DNA from: Pantoea sp. WMus005
GTDB lineage: Bacteria; Pseudomonadota; Gammaproteobacteria; Enterobacterales; Enterobacteriaceae
Assembly (NCBI RefSeq): GCF_013415305.1
Contig: NZ_JACBXU010000001.1
Location: 1-64,000 of the forward strand
Direction: 5' to 3'
Length of the DNA stretch: 64,000 nt
The stretch's first letter is position 1; each line of letters opens with the position of its first letter. The notes under the pieces were generated by a model, which was not told where the DNA came from, made no database searches, and saw only the letters and a list, made by a program, of their open reading frames with translations. Position numbers and translations under genes: made by a program. Positions 31,791-40,128 of the stretch are shown piece by piece.

Positions 31791-32116
31791 GCGGCTTTAT
31801 ACCTTATTTCACCCGCTTTTCGTATCACTTTGCGATGATGGAAAACATTGGCAATGACTGAACAAAGTCTCCGATTCTACCCTGGAAAGTCGCCTTGTGG
31901 GGATGAACCTTGATGACCTGCGCTTTTGACCTGTGTTTTATCATAAACATATAGATTAGGGGGGAGTACAGGGCAGTTTTATCTGCAAGAGGAGTGCTTT
32001 GTCGCGGATCAACCCGGCGGCCGGGGATGTTGTGTAAGAGAAATGTGCCTGAAAAGCCGGCTGGTGGGACGTCAGAGCCGAAATCCTGAAACAGAATTTC
32101 GGCTCTGACTGCGGGA
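31791..32116. other. intergenic region between RIO kinase and cold-shock-domain gene
   Basis: About 325 bases without a convincing gene. It contains a perfect 12-bp inverted repeat (cagagccgaaat / atttcggctctg, 32073-32107) just after the stop of the minus-strand cold-shock-domain gene. No T-run follows, so it is a weak terminator or mRNA-end hairpin. Confidence 0.5.
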
Positions 32117-32605
32117 TTATTTCAGGCCTTTAAGCACCTTAACCGTGCTTTCAATGTCGATCTCATCTTCGGAGAAGATCAGTGTCGTTCCCTGGAAGGT
32201 GGTCACTGCCAGCTTTTTCAGCGAACGCATCTCACTGGCGTCAGGGTCAGATTTCGGCCGGATATTATTCAGCAACAGACCGACTGACAGCACGGCGTTC
32301 TCTTTGTCGACACCGGCATCGACCGGGACTTCTTCGTTGTAGACCAGATAAGACTTAATCGAGGTGATCTTCAGACGCTCACCTGCGATATAGATGTATT
32401 TGCTTGTCGGTGCCACTTTCACCGCATAGGCGGACAAGCCTTTGTTGTTGGTGGTGGGTTCAAAGGTCACCGCCGCATCTTTTTTGATCAGGTCAGGGTT
32501 GGCGACCTTAATCACATGAAAATAGCGGTTATCGCCGTTTTCATCTTTGATAAAGCCAAAACCTTTATCTTCAAACCAGGTTGTGATCGTTCCGTTCATC
32601 GCCAT
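32117..32605 (-). CDS. cold-shock-domain protein with C-terminal extension
   Basis: Residues 1-68 form a cold-shock (OB-fold) domain with an RNP1-like KGFGFIKDENG and an RNP2-like YFHVI. The remaining about 95 residues (YIYIAGERLKITSIKSYLVY to the end) resemble nothing I can name; the segment around SDPDASEMRSLKKLAVTTFQGTTLIFSEDE looks like a small alpha/beta domain. The protein is more than twice the length of CspA. It probably binds single-stranded nucleic acid; the added domain is of unknown role. The ATG two codons later is an alternative start. Confidence 0.75.
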   Translation of the reverse strand: MAMNGTITTWFEDKGFGFIKDENGDNRYFHVIKVANPDLIKKDAAVTFEPTTNNKGLSAYAVKVAPTSKYIYIAGERLKITSIKSYLVYNEEVPVDAGVDKENAVLSVGLLLNNIRPKSDPDASEMRSLKKLAVTTFQGTTLIFSEDEIDIESTVKVLKGLK

Positions 32606-32749
32606 TTTTGCCTGCTTAATCTACTCAGTTTTTTACAGCGCGCAGTGTAAAACACAATGCCTGCACAGACTATATAAGTCTGGATGATAATTTTCAGCTG
32701 CGCCAGATGGCGAGGGGATGGCGCTCACTCGTCTGGCGGTGAGTGACAG

Positions 32750-32995
32750 TTACTCGTTGCCCCAGCGGTTCAAAAACTCTGCGATTTCATCAATACGCTG
32801 CTCATCAATGCCGGCTTCACGCGCCATATCCTGCTGCGATGCTTCACTGATCTCTTCGTTGTTCATCAAACGGGTGATCAGCAGCTGGAAGTAATGCGCC
32901 AGCGGGGTACGTTCTGCTTCGCTCACGGGCTTAGCAGACTCCGTCGCATACTCATCTGCGACATCATAGTATTTAAGGGAAATTTCGTTATTCAT
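32750..32995 (-). CDS. ymjA: DUF2543 family protein YmjA
   Basis: An 81-residue acidic, probably helical protein, nearly identical in length and sequence to E. coli YmjA, with the conserved [13 protein letters not shown] and the C-terminal [12 protein letters not shown]. The function is unknown. It has no operon partner here, and its E. coli neighbourhood is different. Confidence 0.88.
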   Translation of the reverse strand: MNNEISLKYYDVADEYATESAKPVSEAERTPLAHYFQLLITRLMNNEEISEASQQDMAREAGIDEQRIDEIAEFLNRWGNE

Positions 32996-33489
32996 AGGGT
33001 GTCCGCAGCGTTGAAGTTAAGTTAAGGCCTTACCGTCATACGTGGTCTGGCTCGAAGGGAGATTATTTCGTGTTTGGGTTGGGGCTGTAAAGGGGAGTGA
33101 GGAAGCTTGCTGAGTAAGGAGTGAGAAAGGCCGCTATTTTCGACTGCAAAGAGCCTGAGCGTTACCTCTCGCCAGGGAATCGACTGATAGAGAGGTTATT
33201 GACTTAACCCGACCTATTCCCATCGCATTAAACAGAATATTCAGGCAAACGAGAGTCAGGGTAAATTGTGAGGAGTGTATGAAGTCCTGAAGCATGCCTC
33301 ACGCTATGACGTCGTAACACGTCCCGTATACGCTTCCAGGGCTTCGTTGAGGTTTTCAGTCATCCTCATTTTCGTGCGCGCCCCCCTTCAGATTTAAAGA
33401 TCCCTCCAAATGTAAATGTAATTGATAGTAGTTATCGTTTGCATTATTGTTCGTTCCTTTTCAGGGAAACGAAAAGGAATCGGAAGAAG
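32996..33489. other. intergenic region upstream of the iron-uptake operon
   Basis: About 490 bases. The left part holds no recognisable gene. A 19-codon minus-strand frame (33363-33304) encoding MTENLNEALEAYTGRVTTS may be a gene remnant or chance. The right end holds a good Fur box and the ribosome-binding site GGAAGAAG of the iron-binding protein gene. Confidence 0.45.
33423..33437 (+). promoter_or_regulatory. Fur box
   Basis: TGATAGTAGTTATCG fits the 7-1-7 Fur consensus TGATAAT-x-ATTATCA at 12 of 14 positions and is an inverted repeat. It lies 53 bases before the substrate-binding protein start and predicts iron repression of the two-gene operon with cirA. Confidence 0.75.
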
Positions 33490-34641
33490 ATGAATTATCC
33501 TCAGACACTATTAAAAGTGCTTTCTGGCAAGCAGATGGCTGCCGGATTCGCAGGCCTCACATTCGGCTTGCTCAGTGTAACGGCACACGCAGTCACCGTT
33601 ACAGACGTTGCGGGGCGCACGGTTACTGTATCGGATGATGTCCAGCGCGTAGTGCTCGGAGAGGGCCGGTTGTTCTTCGCTCTTTCGCTACTCGAAGGCC
33701 AGAAACCGTTTGACCGTATCGTCGGCTGGCAGGGCGATTTCCGTAAGCTTGACCCGCAAACCTACGCCACTTATCGGGCGAAATTCCCGCAAATCGACAA
33801 CATCCCGCTGATTGGTACTACCAGCGCCGACACCATCAGCCCGGAAAAAGTGCTGACGCTGAATCCGCAGCTGGCGATTTTCGGTTTGTCAGGCCATGGG
33901 CCGGGCAAAAGCAGTGAGCTGGTGAAACAGCTGCAAAACGCCGGTGTGCCGGTGGTGTTTGTCGATTTCCGTACTTCTCCGCTCAAAAATACCCTGCCGA
34001 GTATGGAACTGCTGGGCAAAGTCCTGAACCGCGAGAAGCAGGCGCAGGACTATATCCGCTTCTATCAGGACAATATCAGGCGTGTCACCGACGTAACTAA
34101 AGAGATTCCTCAGCAGGATAAACCGAAAGTCTTTATCGAACTGCGCGCCTCCACGGCGGATGAATGTTGCCGCTCAGCCGGTAACGGCAACATGGGTGAC
34201 TTTATCGATCTGGCGGGTGGCGTGAATATCGCCAGACCGCTGCTCCCTGGCGTGCTCGGCCAGGTGAATCTGGAAAAAGTTATCGCTGCGCAACCGGATG
34301 TGTACCTGGTCAGCGGTGGCGCCAACCCGCCAAAAGCGGGCGATACGCTACCCGCCGGTTTAGTGCTGGGCGCGCAGACCACACCGCAACAGGCGAGCGC
34401 CAGCCTGAAGCCACTGCTGGCGCGTAAAGGCATCAGCACGCTGAAAGCGGTGGAAGAGGGCCGAAGTTTTGGCATCTGGCACAACTATTACAACTCCCCC
34501 TATAACGTGCTGGCCGTGCAGCTCTTTGCCAAAGCGTTTTATCCGCAGAAGTTTGCCGATCTCGATCCGCAGCAAACGCAAACGCAACTCTATAAACAGT
34601 TCCTCGCCGTCGAATCGACCGGCACTTACTGGACCGAGTAA
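33490..34641 (+). CDS. periplasmic iron-siderophore binding protein
   Basis: Class III solute-binding protein (TroA/FepB/FhuD-like helical-backbone fold), 383 residues. A signal peptide ends at TAHA near residue 35. Family blocks include VTVTDVAGRTVTVSDDVQRVVLGEGR, SPEKVLTLNPQLAIFG and EKVIAAQPDVYLVSGG. The ATG at 33490 has GGAAGAAG upstream; a longer frame from 33439 overlaps the Fur-box promoter. It is followed by cirA, so it probably delivers a catecholate siderophore. No permease or ATPase gene accompanies it, so it must share a transporter encoded elsewhere. Confidence 0.82.
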   Translation: MNYPQTLLKVLSGKQMAAGFAGLTFGLLSVTAHAVTVTDVAGRTVTVSDDVQRVVLGEGRLFFALSLLEGQKPFDRIVGWQGDFRKLDPQTYATYRAKFPQIDNIPLIGTTSADTISPEKVLTLNPQLAIFGLSGHGPGKSSELVKQLQNAGVPVVFVDFRTSPLKNTLPSMELLGKVLNREKQAQDYIRFYQDNIRRVTDVTKEIPQQDKPKVFIELRASTADECCRSAGNGNMGDFIDLAGGVNIARPLLPGVLGQVNLEKVIAAQPDVYLVSGGANPPKAGDTLPAGLVLGAQTTPQQASASLKPLLARKGISTLKAVEEGRSFGIWHNYYNSPYNVLAVQLFAKAFYPQKFADLDPQQTQTQLYKQFLAVESTGTYWTE

Positions 34642-34651
34642 AAGGGACTTT

Positions 34652-34668
34652 GCCCCGGCTGCCGGGGC
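34652..34668 (+). terminator. hairpin between binding-protein gene and cirA
   Basis: GCCCCGG-CTG-CCGGGGC is followed by TTTAAA, 11 bases after the binding-protein stop and 23 before the cirA start. It could attenuate read-through into cirA or act as an RNA-processing hairpin. Confidence 0.6.
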
Positions 34669-34691
34669 TTTAAACATCACGGAGAGAAAAG

Positions 34692-36665
34692 ATGGTTAAG
34701 GTTAAATTTACACCGGCCGTTAAAGCCGGGCTGCTCGCACAACTGATTGCTGCCGCGATGCCGGTGATGGCGGAAGACGCCAGCGAAGTGAAAGAGAATG
34801 AAGATCAGATGGTGGTCACCGCCTCCTCGATTGAACAGAATCTTAAAGATGCACCAGCCAGTATCAGCGTAATAACCCGCGACGATCTGCAGAAGAAGCC
34901 GGTACAAAACCTCAAAGACGTGCTGAAAGACGTTCCGGGCGTACAGATCACCAATGAAAGTGACAACCGTCAGGGCGTCAGCATCCGCGGACTGGGCAGC
35001 GGCTATACGCTGATCCTGGTTGACGGCAAACGCGTAAATTCCCGCAACGCCGTATTCCGCCATAACGATTTCGATCTGAGCTGGATCCCGGCGGAATCGA
35101 TCGAACGTATAGAAGTGGTGCGCGGGCCGATGTCGTCTTTATATGGTTCCGATGCGCTGGGCGGCGTGGTTAACATCATTACCCGTAAAGTTGGCACGCA
35201 ATGGCACGGCACGTTGAGCGCCGATACCACCGTTCAGGAACACCGCGATCGTGGCGATAGTGGCAACGGTAATGTCTTTGCCAGTGGTCCGCTGGTTGAC
35301 GATTTACTGGGTGTGAAAGTTTACGGTGCGCTGGGTAAGCGCGAGAAAGATCAGGCCAGTTCTGCCAGCGGCAGCACCGGTCAGCCACGTATCGAAGGCT
35401 ACACATCGCGTAACGCTAACGTCGAATTTTCCCTGACCCCGGATAAAGATCAGGACATCACGTTTGGATACGGAAGGGATCGTCAGGATCGTGATTCCGA
35501 ATCGCTGGATAAAAACCGTATTGAGCGCGAAAACTACTCGCTCGGCCACAATGGCCGCTGGGGAGGGGCGAACACCGAACTGCGGTTCTACGGTGAAAAA
35601 ATCGAAAATAAAAACGCCCAAACCATCACCTCTAAAAATAACGCTCTCGATGGCAAAGTTGTGATCCCGTTAGGCGATTACACCCAGTTCCTGACGTTCG
35701 GCGGCGAATACCGCAACGATAAACTCGAAGACGCGGTAAACATGAAAAACGGCGGCAGCACGCAGGCGAATCAGTACGCGCTGTTCCTGGAAGATGAGTG
35801 GCACATCTTTGAAAACCTGGCGCTGACCGGCGGCGTGCGTATGGATGACCACCAAAACTACGGCGTCAACTGGAGTCCGCGCGCTTATCTGGTTTACAAC
35901 GCCACCGATACGATCACGATGAAAGGCGGCTGGGCATCCGCGTTCAAAGCGCCTTCTCTGCTTCAGCTGAGCCCGGACTGGCAAAGTGCTTCCTGTCGCG
36001 GCAGTTGCAATGTGGTGGGCAGCAAGGATCTGAAAGCGGAAACCAGCGAAAGCGTGGAGTTCGGCCTGTATTATGCCGGTCAGGAAGGTCTGCTCGAAGA
36101 TGTGACCGCCAGCGCGACGGTGTTCCAGAACGACATCGACGACATGATTACGGTTATCCGCACCGCTAACCGCAATCTGGCACAGACCTATCAGAACTTT
36201 GCCGGATTTGATGCCAGTGGCAATCCGATCTTCCGGTATTACAACGTGAATAAAGCACGTATCCGCGGGCTGGAAACTGAACTCGGTCTGCCGGTCTCCG
36301 ATACGCTGAACCTCAAACTGAATTACACCTATAACGACGCCCGCGACCGAAGTAACGGCGGCAACAAACCGTTGTCCGAACTGCCGTTCCATACGAGTAA
36401 TGCGACTCTCGACTGGAAACCGCTGGAGGACTGGAGCTTCTATCTTTCCGCGAATTATAAAGGCAAGAGCCGCACCGTGACCGACGGCAGCGCTACACCG
36501 GGTGGATATACCGTCTGGAATACCGGCGGGTCGTATAAGGTGAACAAAGCGGTGAAGATCCGGGCAGGGGTTCTGAACCTGACAGATAAAGATCTCAACC
36601 GCGACGACTACAGCTATAACGAAGATGGGCGCAGATACTTTGCGGCTGTGGATTATAGTTTCTAG
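34692..36665 (+). CDS. cirA: TonB-dependent catecholate siderophore receptor CirA
   Basis: Outer-membrane receptor for iron complexes of catecholates and linear enterobactin breakdown products, also a colicin I receptor in E. coli. The 657-residue protein has a signal peptide (cleavage after MPVMA, about residue 27), a TonB box DQMVVTAS, a plug domain ([34 protein letters not shown]) and a 22-strand barrel ending with F in AAVDYSF. It is strongly similar to E. coli CirA throughout ([14 protein letters not shown]). It is in an operon with the iron-binding protein gene under a Fur box. Confidence 0.93.
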   Translation: MVKVKFTPAVKAGLLAQLIAAAMPVMAEDASEVKENEDQMVVTASSIEQNLKDAPASISVITRDDLQKKPVQNLKDVLKDVPGVQITNESDNRQGVSIRGLGSGYTLILVDGKRVNSRNAVFRHNDFDLSWIPAESIERIEVVRGPMSSLYGSDALGGVVNIITRKVGTQWHGTLSADTTVQEHRDRGDSGNGNVFASGPLVDDLLGVKVYGALGKREKDQASSASGSTGQPRIEGYTSRNANVEFSLTPDKDQDITFGYGRDRQDRDSESLDKNRIERENYSLGHNGRWGGANTELRFYGEKIENKNAQTITSKNNALDGKVVIPLGDYTQFLTFGGEYRNDKLEDAVNMKNGGSTQANQYALFLEDEWHIFENLALTGGVRMDDHQNYGVNWSPRAYLVYNATDTITMKGGWASAFKAPSLLQLSPDWQSASCRGSCNVVGSKDLKAETSESVEFGLYYAGQEGLLEDVTASATVFQNDIDDMITVIRTANRNLAQTYQNFAGFDASGNPIFRYYNVNKARIRGLETELGLPVSDTLNLKLNYTYNDARDRSNGGNKPLSELPFHTSNATLDWKPLEDWSFYLSANYKGKSRTVTDGSATPGGYTVWNTGGSYKVNKAVKIRAGVLNLTDKDLNRDDYSYNEDGRRYFAAVDYSF

Positions 36666-36676
36666 CGTTAACCGTG

Positions 36677-36699
36677 GCCGGGACGGTTAACGTCCCGGC
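36677..36699 (+). terminator. cirA terminator hairpin
   Basis: A perfect 8-bp stem gccgggac / gtcccggc lies 12 bases after the cirA stop and is followed by a moderately T-rich TGTTTAAGCGTTTT. It also lies downstream of the convergent MFS gene. Confidence 0.7.
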
Positions 36700-36728
36700 T
36701 GTTTAAGCGTTTTGTTCGCTACCGATAA

Positions 36729-38003
36729 TCAGTGTGAAAGATTATTTTGCGCGTGCATGAATCGCGCACGCCAGGGCTTGAGCACCCACAACGCCAGACC
36801 GGCGGTGATGAAGTCGAAGGTAATCGCGCAGCCAAATACCAGGTGCCAGTTATGGGTGTGTTGATACATCAGGGCTGCCAGCGGGCCACCAAAGATCGAA
36901 CCTATACCCTGCGACATATAGAGCCAGCCATAGTTCGTTGAGGCATTTTCACTGCCAAAGGTGTCGGTCAGTGTGGAGGGGAACAGCGAGAAGATTTCAC
37001 CCCAGCCGAAGAACACGACGCCTGAAAGCAGAACGAACAGTACGGGATCTTCGCGGCAGGCAAGCCACAGCGTCATCGCAACACCTTCCAGTGCGAAGGC
37101 AATAAACATGGTATTTTCGCGGCCGTAGCGGTCGGAAATAAAACCAAACAGCGGGCGCGTTAAACCGTTAGTGAAACGGTCTATGGTCAGCGCCAGGGGC
37201 AGGGCGGCCATTCCGAAAACGACTGCCTTACTGATGCCGAAGTCTTCGGCAAAAATCGCCATCTGCGAGGTGACCATCAGCCCGGAGGTCGACATCATGG
37301 TCATCATCATGAACATCAGCCAGAACAGCGGCTGGCGCAGCATTTCCCTGGATTTAAACTGGCGCTGGCCCCGCACGGGCGACGATGTGTTGCTGACCGG
37401 CATCATCGCGCTGCTTTCAGGCAGCCTCAGGTTCTGGCTGGCGAGAAGACCTACGGCAGCGAAGATGAGGCCAAATGTCGTCATCGTCTGTTCCAGCCCG
37501 TAGCTATTCAGAGAAATGGAAATCGGGAAGGTGGTAAAAATTGCGCCCATGCCGTAGCCCGCCGCCACGGTTCCGGCGGCAAAACCGCGCTGCTGTGGAA
37601 ACCACTTCATCACCAGTCCCACCACGCCGATATAAACAATACCCGTCCCCAGTCCGCCCAGGCAGCCATAGACCAGATACAGTGCAGTCAGGCTGTCGAC
37701 CCGGGCCGCGATTACCCAGCTGAAGCCGGCCATCAGCGTACCGATAGAAATCAGCAGACGTGGACCAAAACGCTCAACCAGCCGACCCTGGAAGGGTGAA
37801 AAAAAGGTCTGCAGAATAATCAGCAGCGAAAAGGTGACCTGAAGTTCCGCCAGCCCGACGCCAAGTCTGGCAATCATCGGTTTGGTCAACAGCGTCCAGA
37901 CGTACTGCGGGCTGGAAATAGCCGCCATGCAAATGAGTCCAAGCAGAAGCTGCACCCACTTACTGTGTTTCGCTATTACCACCGGTTCGCTTATCGAGGT
38001 CAT
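36729..38003 (-). CDS. MFS carrier, oxalate/formate antiporter (OxlT) family
   Basis: A 424-residue, 12-helix protein. The order QYVWTLLTKPMIARLGVGLAELQVTFSL, GLGTGIVYIGVVGLVMKWFPQQRGFAAG and FFGWGEIFSLFPSTLTDTFG is typical of the OxlT/monocarboxylate antiporter subfamily, including YhjX-like proteins. The substrate is probably an organic anion but not determined. No metabolic partner genes are adjacent. It is the last chromosomal gene before the island. Confidence 0.78.
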   Translation of the reverse strand: MTSISEPVVIAKHSKWVQLLLGLICMAAISSPQYVWTLLTKPMIARLGVGLAELQVTFSLLIILQTFFSPFQGRLVERFGPRLLISIGTLMAGFSWVIAARVDSLTALYLVYGCLGGLGTGIVYIGVVGLVMKWFPQQRGFAAGTVAAGYGMGAIFTTFPISISLNSYGLEQTMTTFGLIFAAVGLLASQNLRLPESSAMMPVSNTSSPVRGQRQFKSREMLRQPLFWLMFMMMTMMSTSGLMVTSQMAIFAEDFGISKAVVFGMAALPLALTIDRFTNGLTRPLFGFISDRYGRENTMFIAFALEGVAMTLWLACREDPVLFVLLSGVVFFGWGEIFSLFPSTLTDTFGSENASTNYGWLYMSQGIGSIFGGPLAALMYQHTHNWHLVFGCAITFDFITAGLALWVLKPWRARFMHAQNNLSH

Positions 38004-38360
38004 TATTATGTCTCCACATTACGCTCTGCTACACAGCTGAAATCAGTCTGCTCTGTTTACACACAGTTCTGGCATTGCACGATTCACATCAATATCTGCT
38101 GATGCCAAATCCCTGATGTACATAAAGCGACGAAGCAGGATGTGTGCCAGTTTAAAAAAAACATTAAATTCAATTAGTAATAGAATTACAGGCAGAATAA
38201 ATTTGATGGAGTGCAAAAAATGAGTGCGCCGGGATGGTGCGTGGGAGACGGTTGATAGCGAATCAGAAAGGCCATCCGGTACATTCTGATATTCAATGTG
38301 ATGCTTAGAAAGACGTTATCGGAAAAAGAGGACCAGATGTTTAAAATGTTCGAAGTGAGG
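38004..38360. other. intergenic region left of the island
   Basis: About 350 bases upstream of the MFS gene, leading to the left att region. Minus-strand AT-rich stretches near 38150-38215 could hold its promoter. No gene or clear operator is seen. Confidence 0.4.
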
Positions 38361-38457
38361 ACACAAAAAAGCCCGCAAGGTTTTCACCTTGCGGGCTCTC
38401 AGGACTTCGATGATGGTTCTGGTAACCATCAACCAAGAATTTTGGGCTGGCGGAATC
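38361..38457. repeat. left attachment-region repeat (ssrA downstream region)
   Basis: This segment aligns along about 97 bases with 48540-48639. Both have the acacaaaaaagcccgca terminator arm, gcgggct-tcaggactt, a ggt/gga-accatc segment, aagaatttt and gctggcgg. It is the duplicated ssrA 3' flank left by integration. It includes a full copy of an ssrA-type terminator (gcccgcaagg / ccttgcgggc, 38371-38396). Relative to the right copy it lacks the TGGTG part of the tmRNA end, so it is not a second tmRNA gene. Confidence 0.8.
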
Positions 38458-38526
38458 TGAATATAGTTAGCAACGCCATGTAAAATTTGGATTTTATCTA
38501 ATTCAACTTTGTGAGGTGTACCTAAA

Positions 38527-38540
38527 CGTGTACCAATTAT
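38527..38540 (+). repeat. integrase arm-type repeat, left end
   Basis: CGTGTACCAATTAT is identical to a repeat beside the integrase gene at 48490-48503 and to the inverted copy at 48445-48458. A related GGTGTACC lies at 38515-38522. Copies at both ends are expected if attP was split on integration. Confidence 0.7.
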
Positions 38541-39011
38541 TGGAAATCACATCCCGCAATAGCTTGGCAATAAAGACAAATGCGTTGTGCTAAATCCAAA
38601 CCTAAATGATTTTAGAATAAAGTGTTCACGCTGTTCACTTATGATTTTTACCTAATAAATTCATAAGCTTAGTAGGGCGAATTTGAGATGAAGTGTTCAT
38701 GAGTATACACTAAGAGTGATCATCAAACACAAGACTATCAAAGGGTTTGTACTAGCCAGTTGATATGGGTGGATTTAATTAATTCATGTTGGGTTGGTGG
38801 CTTGTTATTAAAGTTTGACAATTCATTAAGTATTGCTCAATTATTAGTATGGCACTTAAGCAGTAAGTATAGTCAAGTATCCATTTTTAATAGCTAAGCC
38901 TTCTTTTTGAAGCGATTGCAACTCTGTTTTTTGTATGTTTTCATAACGATTAGACTTAATGAGTGTTATGAAATTACTTTCTATTTAACAATAAAGGATA
39001 GTAAGGTTTTT
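38541..39011. other. AT-rich island left end with crr-like iterons
   Basis: An AT-rich stretch preceding the cargo gene. TGTTCAC occurs at 38623-38629 and 38632-38638, and TGTTCAT at 38694-38700, resembling the P4 iteron TGTTCACC found in ori and crr. No open frame with a ribosome-binding site is seen before 39012. Confidence 0.45.
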
Positions 39012-39971
39012 ATGAATGAGAATAAAAAGTGGAAAGAGAAGTTGATATCATCCAGCTTTCCTCTTGAATACTTAGTCTCTAAAAAGTTGGCTGCGTTAGA
39101 TGTCGCAGTGGAAAATGAGTTTTCATATTCAAGAGAGGACGCCGGAATTTCAAAGGATTTTTCAATAGATTTAAATGGTAGTTATTGGAATGAAGAATGT
39201 ACTTACTCATTGAGTTTTCTAATTGAATGTAAGCAAAGGCATGAGAAGAATAAGTGGCTTTTTATGAACGACCCTAACACTCCTGAATTTAGCGCACATA
39301 CATTGGGATATACTTTAAGAGCGATTGACGAATTCTCACAAATAGACTTACCACCTAACGCTACAATTGAACTTGATGAAAGAATGGCTTACGCTGTGAA
39401 GGGTGTCGAAATTGATACTAGTAATGGCAATGTATATGATAATGAAATAAAGCATGGGGTATCTCAATTAGCTTATTCATTGCCTGATGTGATGATCAGC
39501 CAAATAGCACATCACTTAAATTCTCACCCCGAAGATAATATTCCTTTCTTTTTTGTTCCAATATTATTAACAACATCTGAATTGTTTGTAACTCATGATG
39601 ATTTTTCTATGGATAGTATTAGAGAGGCACAAGAGGTTGCAGATATAGCAGAAAAAGTTCCTTATTTAATCATGGAATATCAACATACGCCTGGGTTCGG
39701 CGTTCATCGAGCAGAAAGGTTCTCAGCATTTAGTTACCTTCAGAAATCCCATCAGATTGAAGTAGTTAACGAAATTAGAAGAAAGAATGATGAATATCCC
39801 TTTAAACTCCCAAAAGAGATATTGCGAAATTTATCAAGCCAGCCACACATGCCCTTTAATGAGTATTTCTCGCAAATAATTGTTTGTTCATTGCAAAACC
39901 TAGATGAACTTGTTCGGGAGGTTATTATTATTGCTAATAATGCTTTGGAAAATTCTAAGCGGTTAACTTAG
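39012..39971 (+). CDS. cargo gene: putative PD-(D/E)XK-fold nuclease
   Basis: A 319-residue, AT-rich gene inside the P4-like island, unlike its GC-rich neighbours. The N-terminal 80 residues show the pattern of restriction-endonuclease-like folds: FPLEYLVSKKL (E19), an EFSYS strand, SIDL (D53) and LSFLIECKQR (E72-x-K74). I do not recognise the rest, which is alpha/beta to helical with no membrane segment. The ATG at 39012 has AAGG upstream; an in-frame extension to 38907 lacks an RBS. It is probably a defence or mobile-element nuclease. Function is inferred from motif spacing only. Confidence 0.6.
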   Translation: MNENKKWKEKLISSSFPLEYLVSKKLAALDVAVENEFSYSREDAGISKDFSIDLNGSYWNEECTYSLSFLIECKQRHEKNKWLFMNDPNTPEFSAHTLGYTLRAIDEFSQIDLPPNATIELDERMAYAVKGVEIDTSNGNVYDNEIKHGVSQLAYSLPDVMISQIAHHLNSHPEDNIPFFFVPILLTTSELFVTHDDFSMDSIREAQEVADIAEKVPYLIMEYQHTPGFGVHRAERFSAFSYLQKSHQIEVVNEIRRKNDEYPFKLPKEILRNLSSQPHMPFNEYFSQIIVCSLQNLDELVREVIIIANNALENSKRLT

Positions 39972-40089
39972 CCTTAAATATTACTCAGCATCGATTAATG
40001 AGATTCTGGCTTCTAAAATTTAACTCCGCTTATCGATATGACCCCGCTTTTTCAACAATGAATGCTCTTACCTTTTCATGCATGATTTA

Positions 40090-40118
40090 TAAAAAAACCG
40101 GCATAAGCCGGTTTTTTA
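40090..40118. terminator. bidirectional intrinsic terminator
   Basis: aaaaaaaccggc-ATAA-gccggtttttt is a perfect stem with A/T runs on both sides. It separates the plus-strand cargo gene from the minus-strand alpha operon. Confidence 0.92.
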
Positions 40119-40128
40119 TGAACTGTGA

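Noticed and set aside
38361-38457. Possible second tmRNA or tRNA gene
   Set aside because: Only the terminator and a damaged piece of the ssrA 3' end are present; no acceptor-stem partner or tag sequence.
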